This document shows positions 43,701 to 53,488 of a stretch of 64,000 nt of DNA, one piece after another (the stretch's first letter is position 1; every line of letters starts with the position of its first letter). This stretch comes from Entoloma clypeatum. Its lineage: Eukaryota > Basidiomycota > Agaricomycetes > Agaricales > Entolomataceae. The DNA is taken from positions 1,054,001 through 1,118,000 of the forward strand of contig OY751491.1 in the NCBI GenBank assembly GCA_963565915.1, given 5' to 3'. The notes beneath the pieces were generated by a model. That model was not told the DNA's origin and did not search any database. It saw only the letters and a list, made by a program, of their open reading frames with translations. The translations under genes were made by a program, and so were the position numbers.

Positions 43701-44889
43701 GATCTCGCCAAATCTGGCAAACACATTGTTCTCCGCCTACGCCGACCACTCTATGGAACAAAACAAGGTGCTCACCACTGGTACCAAGAGCTCAAACGAA
43801 TCCTCACGAGCCTCGGGTTCCACGTCTCTCAGGCCGATGAGGCCACCTTCTACCGCGTTGAGGGCGACAATTTCGTCATTATGGCTGCTGCTACTGACGA
43901 TTTCACCATCATCGCCAACTCTTCTGAGTCTTCCGCACATATCAAGAGGAAAATGAGCGACTTTTTCGAACTTGTCGATTTAGGCTCCATCAGCTGGCTC
44001 CTTGGTGTTAACGTCACCCGCGACGTTGAGAACCGTACCATAGCTCTCGGCCAAGAAACCTATGTCGATCAAATCCTCACCCGTTTCGGTCTCGACAAGG
44101 CAAAACCGATGTCTACCCCTATGGAACATGGAGCCGACTTCACGCCAGACTCCCCAGCTGTCTCACCGACACTTCTCACGCTGTCTGAAAAGACTATCTA
44201 TCGGGAGATGATTGGGTCTCTTATGTACCTCTCGACGATGACACGCCCAGACATCACGTATGCTGTCTCAACATTGTCTCAGCACCTTGACTCACCCCAT
44301 ACCACTCACCTTGAGGCCGTCAAGCGTGTCTTTCGCTACCTCATTGGTACAAAACATTTCCGCCTCATCCTTGGCGGTCACTGCCTTGCTTCTGGAAGCA
44401 ATACCTCTGGTGTTTTAGGGTTTTCGGATGCTGATTGGGCGTCTCATCTCCATCGCCACTCTATCTCGGGCTTTGCATTCTTTGTTGGGATTGGCGTCGT
44501 TTCCTGGAGTGCCAAGAAGCAGCCCATCATCACTCTGTCCAGCACCGAGTCAGAGTATGTGGCCCTCACACATGCGACCAAGGACATCATCTGGATCCAC
44601 AAGCTTCTCACCGAACTTTCCTTCTTTTATAATCATTGCCTTCCTACCACTCTTCATTGTGACAACCAAGGCGCTATTGAACTTTCCAAGAACTCCCGTT
44701 TCCACGCCAGGACAAAGCATATTGACGTTCATTTCCACTTTGTTCGCCAGGCTGTCGACCAAGATTACATTCGTGTCAAATATGTTCCCACCGACGAAAT
44801 GGTTGCCGACATTCTCACCAAGTTGCCCGCACGTGTTAAGTTCACATTGTTCCGTGAACTCCTCAATGTCGTTTGACCATGTTCAGATC

Positions 44890-44898
44890 GAGGGGGAG
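44890..44898 (+). promoter_or_regulatory. Copia-2 polypurine tract
   Basis: GAGGGGGAG directly before the 3' LTR TGTTAAG; the usual primer for plus-strand DNA. The Copia-3 remnant has a very similar tract. Confidence 0.8.
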
Positions 44899-45207
44899 TG
44901 TTAAGACTTTCGATACTCACAGGTCTACCGACATTCACTTATTTGTGGCGCATCACTCACATTACCTAATCTTTCATAGTCTACAATCCTTTTTTTTCGT
45001 AGCCAACACCTCAGTCTGTGTTCACCACGTCCTGAGGTGTAAGTCTGATATATTATCCCACTGTCATTCCTTTACTTATGTACCTTAGTCTCTCGTTTAT
45101 CCTATAGGTACATTCAATATACTTAGTCCGTGTTCACCACGTCCTGAGGTTCTCTCGTTTATCCTATAGACCCCCGTCCTCCCTATTTCCGGTCCACTGC
45201 CTTCAAA
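44899..45207 (+). repeat. Copia-2 3' LTR
   Basis: 309 bp, matching 36856-37164 with about five differences, nearly all CG in this copy against CA or TG in the other or the reverse. Followed by target duplication GAAGT. Confidence 0.95.
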
Positions 45208-45705
45208 GAAGTCTTTGTTAAAGCCAAGTTCTTCCGCACCACACGACCCACCCAAAAGTTATCCGACAAATATGCTGGCCCATTTGAAATCATAGCCCAA
45301 CCTGGCACGCACTCCTTTACACTACGTCTACCCGACACTATGCATGCTATACACCCCGTCTTCCACATATCCATGCTCGAACCAGCAACTCCTAACAAGA
45401 TTCCAAATTGGATACAATCTCCTCCACCTCCGCTCGAGATGGACGGAGAAACCGAATACGAAATTGCGGAAATCGTCGACTCAAAGATCGATAAAAGACG
45501 ACGCTGCAAACTCCTTTACCTCGTCCGCTGGTTAGGTTATGAAGACACCAGTGAAGAGTTTTCTTAGTTACCCGCATCCGAGCTTGAACATGCAGCGGAT
45601 ACGGTAGCGGACTTCCACTCTGCTCAACCAACTAAGCCAGGCCCCTTATCGTGCTTGTAACAAGAAGAAAAGAAAATCTATTAATATTTTATACTAACAA
45701 AAAAA

Positions 45706-46703
45706 CTACTTTCGCTGTTTTTTGTTAGATACCCCCTCCATCTCCTCGTTCCACTCCGATCCGGATTCCTCTTCCGCTTCCTCCATCCGCTTCCGCTTCT
45801 TCGTTTCTTCTTCTTTTTCTTCTTCTTCTTCTACCTCCTTTGCCAACTCCTCCAACACCCTATCATACTCCTCCGCATCCTCGTCCTCGTCGGATCCCTC
45901 CTCTGAAGCCTCCGAATCCTCCCTCCACGCGATAACCGTCAGAAGCTCCTTGATTTCCCGCAATTCCTTCAACTCCGCCTTTATCAACCGCATCTCCCTT
46001 ATCATGCTCCTAAGCCCTCTCACCACCTCCGTGCCTATGACCACCTCCGGCGGACCAAACCCCTCCGGCATGAACTCCGGCTCCTCCGACGCTGTGGCTA
46101 TCCGTGATCCCTCCGTGGTCCCCTCTCCCTTGGACGATCCCGCCTTCGCGTTCTTTGTCGCACCACCTGCCACCTTAGCCTTTCCGACCCTCACCGCCTT
46201 GGTCATCCTCCGCTTCACCTCCGACTCCGCTTCCGCTCCCATTCTGCAGCTTCGTTTTAAACGCTGGCACCGCCAGCACGACGAAGCATTGTCATTCCTA
46301 AAGAACAAGTTAATAACAAAGTGTATATAGAAATAGGGAAAACTCACTCCGATGGCCAAAAACACAAGTCCCCCGCTTTCAAGCAGGAGGTGCAATCCTC
46401 CTTCCCCTGCTCGTAACTCGCAGGCATATTCTTGAAAACCCCCTGCAGCTGGACCTTCTTCACATCCGCATCCGCATCCGCATCCGCACCCGCACCCGCA
46501 ACTGGTTCCTTCGCCTTCGCCTTCTCTGCCTTCCTCTCTGCTCGTCTCCGCTCTTTCGCCGCCCTCTTTGCCTCTGCGCGCTCTGCATCTTCCTTCGCGC
46601 GCTCCTCTGCCTCCTGCAGCTTCCTCTCCAACTCTTTGGTGACCTTCTGCTGGAGCTCCCTTTCAGCACAAAGAGCGGCGAGGGGTGAGTTCTCAGCGGA
46701 CAT
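45706..46703 (-). CDS. Antisense Zn(II)2Cys6 protein gene carried by Gypsy-A
   Basis: Two exons on the minus strand, 46348-46703 and 45706-46297, are joined across a 50-nt intron (46298-46347) with donor GTGAGT, branch-like TATTAAC and acceptor TTTAG. The product is 315 aa. Residues 1-75: Glu/Lys/Arg/Ala helix, probably coiled coil. About 76-90: an Ala/Asp repeat from GGATGC-type hexamers. About 103-135: six cysteines, CTSCLKAGDLC from exon 1 and CWRCQRLKRSC from exon 2, giving CX2CX6CX11CX2CX6C, the Gal4-type binuclear zinc cluster. Then Gly/Ala/Lys linker, a leucine helix (SMIREMRLIKAELKELREIK) and a long acidic, then basic, tail (NKKQRK). The stop is 46 bp from the end of pol (convergent). 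Likely a nuclear DNA-binding protein. Binding target unknown. Confidence 0.8.
46298..46347 (-). other. Intron joining the two halves of the zinc cluster
   Basis: Minus strand GTGAGTTTTCCC to TTCTTTAG, 50 nt. Splicing restores GAG (Glu) from GA+G. Without it the frame stops at TGA within the donor. An intron on the antisense strand of a retroelement would not be removed from the sense genomic RNA, so it can persist through transposition. Confidence 0.85.
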
Positions 46704-46821
46704 AATGGATAGGCGTCGGGATAGATGTTGTGGTTGGGTGACAAGAGTGAAAAATCACGCACAAAGCTTTTCAACCAACGATCACGTGGATTACCTCATC
46801 TGGGCCTCAGGGTTCGGCCCT

Positions 46822-46834
46822 AAGAGGGAAATAC
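46822..46834 (+). promoter_or_regulatory. Gypsy-A polypurine tract
   Basis: AAGAGGGAAATAC directly before the 3' LTR. The 132 bp between the antisense gene ATG (46703) and the LTR must also hold that gene's proximal promoter, unless the LTR itself supplies it. Confidence 0.7.
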
Positions 46835-47377
46835 TGTCATAACCATACGATTCACATCCGACTTATCCGACGACTCCGACGATTCATCCGCTCCAACATC
46901 CGCTCCAACAACATTCTATTTATATTGATTATACTTCTACTACGTAACATCTCAACCATACTTACAAGTAGACATATGTTGTTCACTTTTCATTTGCTAC
47001 TCTCCGTACTCCGAATGTTCCGATGGTCAACTCCGATATCTGCACATCACTTATAGTAATGCTGATCATTCTAGTCTACTATAAATAGTGTACAAACCTG
47101 TCGTAGAACCTCAGTTCAAATATCATATGTTACACCTCATTCACAACCGTCTCTACTTGCCTTTGAGCATACTCTCCGTCACCTCCGCTCATCTGCTCAT
47201 CCGCTCATCTGACATCCACCAATCCGAAATCGAGGACCATGTCAAAGAGTGGGGCGCAACGCACAAGTTGAAGCCAGGTCCTTTCTGCCAACGTCGCACT
47301 TACCGCATTCCGCTCCTCCGCTACTCCGCTCCGACACGTCCGACGTTTTCCGACGTTGAGAAACACGCTACGTGACA
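46835..47377 (+). repeat. Gypsy-A 3' LTR
   Basis: 543 bp, partner of 31761-32303, followed by target duplication GTGTC (47378-47382). Confidence 0.96.
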
Positions 47378-47677
47378 GTGTCGTCGAATTGAAGTGGCTT
47401 CATTATGGGGGACAGAGAAACCTTGGTAAGCATGCTTGTAAGTTGAAATTGATACATATCTGTGCTTATCCTCATCAGAGTATGCCAACCATAGATCATG
47501 CAGACACACAAGATATCTCTTAAAACAAGATGTTGAGATGTTTACCTTGTCCAAAATCATGACTTGTAAGTTGAAATTGATACATATCTGTGCTTACCAC
47601 CATAAGAGTATGCCAACTGCAGATCATGCTGACATGTGATTGTATCTCTTATAACAAGATGTTGAGCGAGTTCCCTA

Positions 47678-48093
47678 CACTCCTGACACTGGTAAGTTTT
47701 TCTGGAGGAAAAATCTATTGTGAAAGAGGAATCCTCTTTCCTTTGGGTGTATCTTTGAGAAAAATACAAAGTATTTCATATAGAAAATTTTAGGAAACAT
47801 ATAATGTGTTTCCAAAGTATTTCTTCTGGTAAAACTTTTCATTTTTCCAAGAGTTTTTCTGAAAGATAAACTTATTCCATTGTTCAAACAATGGATCTAG
47901 TTTTTCCTCAAGAAAAACTGTAGGATAAACAAAAAGTTTTTTGGCCAAAAATATTTGGAAAAAACATTACATGTTTCTTGAAAATTTCCATATAAAATAC
48001 TTTGTATCTTTCTTAAAGATATACTCAAAGGAAAGAGGATTCCTCTTTCATAATGAATTTTTCCTCCAGAAAAACTTTTCAGTGTCAGGAGTG
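47678..48093. mobile_element. Palindromic MITE, second copy
   Basis: Duplicate of 6985-7400 at offset 40,693, with the same CACTCCTGACACTG ends and CTA flanks. It was copied by the segmental duplication, not by independent insertion. Confidence 0.75.
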
Positions 48094-48558
48094 CTATCCA
48101 ACATCATGACTTGGGGATTAATTGCCATGGCCTGGCCAACAGAATTATGACCTTCAAGATGCAATTTTTGCAATTCTGTTTTCCCTGTCCAATCTTTGAG
48201 CAAAATCTTTGGGAAGGTATCAAGTAATACATGCTCATATCTTACTTAAACATGTGATTTGGGTTTGTCAGCTACACCTAGGAATATCTATGTCCCTCCG
48301 TTTTCATGATGGCTGCGTGGTTTTTTCTTGGGGCCTTCCCCCTCCTTCTGTCGTTCCCGTTTCTTCGAATCAAGGCAGTTTTGGTCACGACATTTCACGC
48401 AAGTCTTGAACTTGCCATCAACTGCTTACATTTGGATTGTGAGCATGCTTTCATGACTGGGGTAGGCAATGGTGATGAGGGGGTTGACATTGAGGAGGTC
48501 TACATGGCAACGGCTGCATCAATTTCTGAAAGTCTACCTACACAATGCACAACAGAAT

Positions 48559-48959
48559 TGTTATGCTTAACAAACCGTTCCAAGGTTCGGGCAGAGTATG
48601 CAGGAAGTGGAAAGGCGAAGAGCAAAGTGATTGCTAAATCTAAGGAATCTACTATAGTACAAGAGGTTTATATAGGTACTGACTATAGGCGGTAGCAGAT
48701 GAGTCAGTACTGCGGAAGGCAGTGCGCATGAGTAAGGCGACTGCGGAAGGCTATGTACAGTGAGTAAGCTGACTGCGGAAAGCGAGTCAGCGCGGGAACA
48801 AAGTATACTAAAGGGGATGATGAAGTAATGTAATGAGTCAGACTGGGAATCAAAGGTTGCGAAAGTAGATGTTAGACATAGTGAGTTCATAAGAGGGCGC
48901 CGAGTCGGGCCGATAGGTAAAAGATATGACGTGGTCCTCATACCGTAGAGTCCGTAACA
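48559..48959 (-). repeat. Gypsy-B copy 2 3' LTR
   Basis: 401 bp, TGTTATGC to CCGTAACA, duplicate of 7866-8266. Confidence 0.93.
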
Positions 48960-48993
48960 TGTTCCCCTCTCCAAGCTCTGTGTCCTCACAGAG

Positions 48994-49365
48994 TCACTGT
49001 CCCCATCCCTCGTTGTTGCCGGGATCGGACCAGTTCGGACTTTCCTTGAGGCTCCAATCATGTATCAATTCCTCGTTGATGGCTACAGCGAGCTCGAGGC
49101 CTTTGATGGCCAACCGAATGCGTCGGTTTTCGATGACGAGGGTGCTGGTGTAATTTCCGAGAATTTGTTTTTCCTCGGGAGTCGGGGCGACGGGGAGATT
49201 GGATAGCGAGTGAAGCCGGATATGCATCTGGCGATGGAGGAGGTCGGCAAGGGAAGTTTCGAGAGCATGGATTTGGTCTCTCATGGAGAGTGCTTCGTTC
49301 ATGAGGGCGGCGATGGCAGGGTTGATGTCGGTGGTGGAGGTGGAGGTGACGGTGGTGTTGGACAT
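48994..49365 (-). CDS. Gypsy-B ORF3, copy 2 (123 aa)
   Basis: The same open frame as 8301-8672, here within the near-identical duplicated segment. An in-frame upstream ATG at 49536 also exists. Function unknown. Confidence 0.55.
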   Translation of the reverse strand: MSNTTVTSTSTTDINPAIAALMNEALSMRDQIHALETSLADLLHRQMHIRLHSLSNLPVAPTPEEKQILGNYTSTLVIENRRIRLAIKGLELAVAINEELIHDWSLKESPNWSDPGNNEGWGQ

Positions 49366-49498
49366 GGCGGCGAGGATGGTTGAGAGATAGAAGAAGAAGG
49401 GGGAGGCTATATTGGGCAGGAAAAGGACTAGAGCGGGGAACTCGGTGTGTGGTTGACTGATGAGGTCGATACTTGTCATGGATTCTGAGAGCTGTCTT

Positions 49499-52400
49499 TT
49501 ATCGTGGGCGAGACGGGTTCTGCCAATGGAAATCACGGATCAAATCTTGAGCGTTCTGAACATTAGCTTGAGGTTCCCATGTGTTCTCTTCTGGACCATA
49601 TCCTTCCCACTGGACGAGGTACTGGATCTTTCCGCGGAACTTTCGAGAGTCTAGGATTGTAGACACATGGTACTCTTCTTGTCCTTCGACGATGATCGGA
49701 TCAGGGGCTGGTTTCTTTTTCTGGATGGCGTACTTCGGAGTTTCATATGGTGACAACAGGGTCTCGTTGAACACAGGGTGAATCATCTTCCAAGTCTTCG
49801 GAAGATCAAGAAGGTACGCGCTAGCTCCTTTCTTCTCTAGGACTTTGAATGGTCCATGTCGGAGTGCATCAAGTTTCTTTGAGGGGCGATCAGTCCTGAT
49901 GTTAGTCCCTTCCAGCCACACCTTGTCCCCGATGCGGTAGTTCCAAGATGGACTTCGCCGTGTATCAACTGTCTTCTTCATCTGATCCTGTGCTTGTTTC
50001 AGCGCAGCATTGGCTTCTTCTCGTGCCTGTTTGAGTTTTTTCAAGAAGTCGTTGGCAGCCGGATTGGTATCTTCTAACATGAGCTCTCCCTTCCATGGAT
50101 GTAAACCGTAGTTGAGGTAGAATGGGGTGTGCTTCGTTGCCTGATGTTCCTTGTCATTGTACTGGAACTCTGCAATTGCGATCCATTCAGCCCAATCATC
50201 CTGTAGATGGTTGACAAAGTTCTGTAAGAATGCTTCCGTTTCCTGATGTGATCGCTCGGCCTGTCCATCAGTCTGTGGGTGGTACATGGTGGACAGGTTC
50301 CTCTTGATCCCTAGCATGCGGCAGAGTATCTCCATGAACTTCGCAGCGAACTGCGGTCCCCTATCGCTGATGATCTTCTTGGGGATCCCATGAAGCTTCC
50401 ATATCTGATCCCGATAGATCTTGGCTAATCCTTCCGCTGATAGTTCCACGGTTGTCGGAATGAGGTGAAGCATCTTCGAATGTCTATCCGTGATGACCAG
50501 AATTGCGTTTTTTCCATCAGATTCTGGTATCGGTCCCACAACGTCGATTCCTATGTCTTCCCATGGGTGACTTGGTGCTGCATGGGGATGTAGCGGAGCA
50601 TGTCGCTTTTGTCGGTTAATCTTGTTGCGTTGACAGGTGTCACAACCCTTTATGTACTTCTTCACATCATGCAGGATAGTAGGCCACCAGTAGGTATGAG
50701 TGAGGAGTTCATGTGTCCGATATTGTCCTGGATGTCCAGCCACTGGTGCATCATGTGATTCAAACATCAGTTCTTGACGCAGTTGTGGGTCTGGTGGAAC
50801 ATAGACTCGTTTGCCTGCATATGTGATGCTGTTTTCCTGTTGATACCAATGAGGATTCTTCTTTAGACCCTGGGCTACTTCTGTCTCCATGCGGTTTGAA
50901 CCCTTGATGTGTGCGATCCACGGATTTTTGATGGTCGTGACATTTCCGATTTTGATGGAATCAGATGTTTCACCCCCTTCAAAGAATTGTTCCTCCGTGA
51001 ACATCTCCATTTGTACCACATCTTCTGATTCCAATTGTTTCAAGAATAGTCCCTCCTTGAGCATTTGGTCACTGTCCTGTGGTTCGAGTTCCGCTTCATA
51101 CCAGGGTAAGCGTGACAGGATGTCCGCTTTCACATTGGTCTTGCCAGGCACATGCCGTAATTTGAAGTCATAGTCCTGTAACTTCATTTTCCAGCGTCGC
51201 TGTCGTTGATTTAGGTCCTGAGGACGACGGAAATATTCCAGGTTCTTGTGATCGGTCAAGATTTCGAAACGCTCCCTGGCTTTGAGCAGATAGTGTCTCC
51301 AATGTTTTAATGCTTCCATGACCGCCAGGAGTTCCTTGTCGTATATCTCGTAATTCTGTTCGGCTGTGGACATGGTCTGCGACAAGAATGCGATGGGGTG
51401 CTATTTGTTGTCTTGCTTCTGAGAGAGTACTGCTCCAATTGCATAGCCCGATGCATCGGTTTCCACCCTGAACTGTCCCTCTGGTTTCGGTAATGCCAAG
51501 ACTGGTGCCGATGTAATTGCCCGTATGAGACCTTCAAAAGCTTGCTGCTCTGTTGGTCCCCAAGTAAATGCTGTACCGCCTGTGAGCACGGTGAGAGGTT
51601 TCGCGATGTTTGAGTACCCTTCAATAAAACGTCGATAGAAGTTAGCAAATCCAAGGAACTTCTGAACTTCCTTTTTTGACGTGGGTGCTCGCCAGTTTCG
51701 AATTGTATCCACCTTCTCAGTTTCCATCTCCACACGTCCCTCACCAACCACATATCCCAATATAGGACATTTCGTTACTTCCCATAAACACTTCTTCTCC
51801 TTTAGGAACAGATCATTGTCCGATAGGATCTGTAGGATTTCTTCAGTGTTTCATGCGAGTTCTTCCTTGGTTTTACCGATAACCACGATGTCATCCATGT
51901 AGATCACGCAGATACGTCGGCGGATCTGGTCCCGGAATAGACTAGCCATCATTCGAGAGAATGTTCCCGGGGAGTTGCAAAGACCGAAAAACATGACCAA
52001 TGGTTCAAACAATCCTCGACTGGTGAGGAAGGTGGCCTTCCATTCATCGCCTTCCTTAATCCGGACGTTGTTGTAACCCCACATGATGTCCATTTTATTG
52101 AAGTAGACTGCATCTTTCAGCATGTCCAAGAGGTCGCAGATGCGTGGGAGTGGGAACTTGTCTTGACCATGAATTTATTGACCATGCGGTAATCTTGTAC
52201 CAATCGTTTGGAGCCATCCTTCTTGTTGATGAAGAAGCAAGGGGAGGCATAAGGGGATTTGGATGGGCGGATCTTTCCTGTTGCTAGTCCCTCATCAATG
52301 AATGTGTCCAATTCTTCTTGTTCCTTTTGTGTCATAGGATATGTATTTCCCCCTAGTTCCTTTGGTGCTTCCGGTGTAAGTTCGATACCATGGTCCCATT

Positions 52401-52512
52401 CCCTCTCCTTTGGGATCTTATCAAAGTTCTCCTTCTCGAAGAGATGAGCAAATCGTTCAACATATGAGGGTTGTTTGGTTGTGGGAGGTGGTGTGGGAGT
52501 GACAGCTTCCAA
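49499..52512 (-). pseudogene. Gypsy-B copy 2 pol, 5'-truncated
   Basis: The longest intact part is 49499-51385 (628 aa): RNase H TDHKNLEYF, integrase with the HX4HX-type and CDTC zinc motif, DVVGPIPES, SDRGPQFAAKF, the acidic residue in GQAERSHQE, and chromodomain [21 protein letters not shown] (for Trp in KWHP) near 51400 separates the earlier RNase H part (51401-51760). RT with YMDD is 51851-52129, and the RT amino part 52117-52512 has the family-wide frameshift. Integrase to chromodomain is the best preserved of the three copies. Confidence 0.9.
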
Positions 52513-52514
52513 AA

Positions 52515-52697
52515 GTCGCCTTACTCATGCGCACTGCCTTCCGCAGTACTGACTCATCCGCTACCACCTATAGTCAGTACCTATATAAACCTCTTGTACT
52601 GTAGTAGATTCCTTAGATTTAGCAATCACATTGCTCTTCGCCTTTCCACTTCCTGCATACTCTGCACGAACCTTGGAACGGTTTGTTAAGCATAACA
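52515..52697 (+). repeat. Gypsy-B copy 3 5' LTR, truncated
   Basis: The last 183 bp of the LTR, beginning GTCGCC. It keeps TATATAAA (52582-52589) and AGATTTAGCAA (52615-52625), whose first A is 33 nt after the first T of the TATA box. Confidence 0.9.
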
Positions 52698-52699
52698 AG

Positions 52700-52710
52700 T
52701 TGCTAAATCT
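52700..52710 (+). promoter_or_regulatory. Gypsy-B self-primer binding site, copy 3
   Basis: TTGCTAAATCT, 2 nt (AG) after the LTR, exact complement of 52615-52625. Confidence 0.8.
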
Positions 52711-52711
52711 C

Positions 52712-53480
52712 GTTAGGTTCGCCCAGAGCAAAGAGAGCAACTACCAGACGAGTCAAGACGTCGCGCTTCTTTGAAGACTTCACCAGCAACCCATTCAGCA
52801 CGCCAGAAGCCCGACAGGAGGAGCTAAGTCCTCGAGACAGTATCGATTTTACACTCATCCAGCAGTACATCAAATCGGAGATCCGTCGCATCCTACAGCA
52901 GGTGCTTGACGAAGAACTAGACAATGACGAGCATCGCCCCCATGGCGAGATAGCAGAGAGCATCCATCTTGCTCAGCAACACCAGATCGCGCGCTATAAC
53001 GCCTGACAGAACAAACTCGAAAGCTTTTGCATTCAAGAAGGACCTCAGACAGGTCGGATCACAGAGATCAGAGAGTTTATCGGTGTCCAGACAACCATTA
53101 TCAGAAGATTGATTAGGACGCTCACATCGAGACGTCCCAGAGCCACATCATCACACCTTACTTGAAGCAGCAGATCTACACCCACTTCACCACCGAAGAA
53201 CAACAGACCGAGTACAACCGTTGGGCATGAAACGAGAGACTTGACCCCTTCTTGCAACCAACAGACGTGCAGGAACAGAGATTCCTTAGAGATCTACAGA
53301 TGAAATACGCCAAGTGTTTTGCCACCGATTCCACCAACAAGTCCCCTGATGAATTTACTTTTGACTCCACGCAGTCAGATATTGAACAGATGCCTAGAAC
53401 AGGGACTCATTTTCAATCCTTACCTGTATCCCGAACCCCATCTTCATCCCAACAACCCGACTCCTCTCCTCCTCCGTAGA
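52712..53480 (+). pseudogene. Leader ORF upstream of gag, copy 3
   Basis: Coding-like: FFEDFTSNPFSTPEARQEEL, later QQIYTHFTTEEQQTEYNRWA and LQPTDVQEQRFLRDLQMKYA, ending SSPPP-stop eight bases before the gag ATG (53489). The stops and frame change are the same as in copy 1 (13300-14060), so they predate the split of the copies or reflect unrecognised splicing. Confidence 0.45.
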
Positions 53481-53488
53481 CTCTAGAC

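Larger units (their letters stand above)
37181..44876 (+). pseudogene. Copia-2 gag-pol, split by a LINE
   Basis: Gag begins MANEESSTSTIKVVNLPKLA, is interrupted after EFIYG (37483) and resumes in the same frame at 40770. The knuckle CTNCGKDGHLKEGC is near 41281. The protease motif near 41570 is DCGASSHFS, with Cys where Ser/Thr is usual. The integrase zinc motif is at about 41995-42120, with catalytic acids near 42196, 42380 and 42490. RT has KGFVQIFGKDF and, near 43890, ATDD in place of YVDD. RNase H has GFSDADWASH, SSTESEYVAL and HIDVHFHFVR. Apart from the insertion the frame is open to 44876. The two unusual catalytic motifs should be checked against relatives. Confidence 0.93.
36856..45207 (+). 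mobile_element. Copia-2, nested inside Gypsy-A pol
   Basis: 309-bp LTRs (36856-37164, 44899-45207) start TGTTAAG and end CTTCAAA. Target duplication GAAGT (36851-36855, 45208-45212) is confirmed because the Gypsy-A reading frame continues exactly across it. Without the nested LINE the element is about 5.07 kb. The few LTR differences are mostly CG versus TG/CA, so the insertion is young. Confidence 0.97.
33630..45660 (+). pseudogene. Gypsy-A pol (interrupted, three stops)
   Basis: Protease LIDSGSTHCF near 33783. RT with LDLRHAYH and YLDD near 34889. RNase H ETDASDYALG near 35330. Integrase zinc motif about 36035-36140, with DFIEPLP, SDRGPEF and a Glu near 36515. The frame is split at 36855 by Copia-2 and resumes at 45208 (GQEV then FVKAKFF). 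The chromodomain is near 45450-45640 (YLVRWLGYEDT), ending at TAA 45658. Stops are TGA 34958, TGA 35159 (FYR-stop-FIPYY) and TAG 45565 (for Trp). The first two are expected CGA codons. Without them this would be a standard chromovirus Pol. Confidence 0.93.
31761..47377 (+). mobile_element. Gypsy-A, Ty3/gypsy chromovirus with antisense gene
   Basis: 543-bp LTRs (31761-32303 and 46835-47377) and target duplication GTGTC at 31756-31760 and 47378-47382. Without the nested Copia-2 the element is about 7.26 kb. Order: self-primer site, gag, -1 frameshift site, pol ending in a chromodomain, an antisense spliced gene, polypurine tract. LTRs differ at only a few bases. Coding sequence is rich in TCCG on the plus strand. 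Pol carries four in-frame stops (counting gag), so this copy is dead. Confidence 0.97.
46739..49563. repeat. Segmental duplication, right copy
   Basis: Matches 6046-8870 at offset 40,693. Here the left part is continuous with complete Gypsy-A, so this is the more likely parent. It contains the tandem 122-bp pair (about 47440-47665) and the gene debris at 48288-48490. Confidence 0.9.
48559..52514 (-). mobile_element. Gypsy-B copy 2, truncated
   Basis: 3' LTR 48559-48959, ORF3, chromodomain, integrase, RNase H and RT as far as a point between protease and RT. There it ends abruptly at 52514 and abuts copy 3 in opposite orientation. Gag, protease and 5' LTR are missing. Confidence 0.93.

Noticed and set aside
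45722..46330. 202-aa plus-strand Ser-rich ORF
   Set aside because: It is the exact antisense of exon 2 of the zinc-cluster gene and crosses its intron; composition is the mirror of an acidic Glu/Lys-rich protein.
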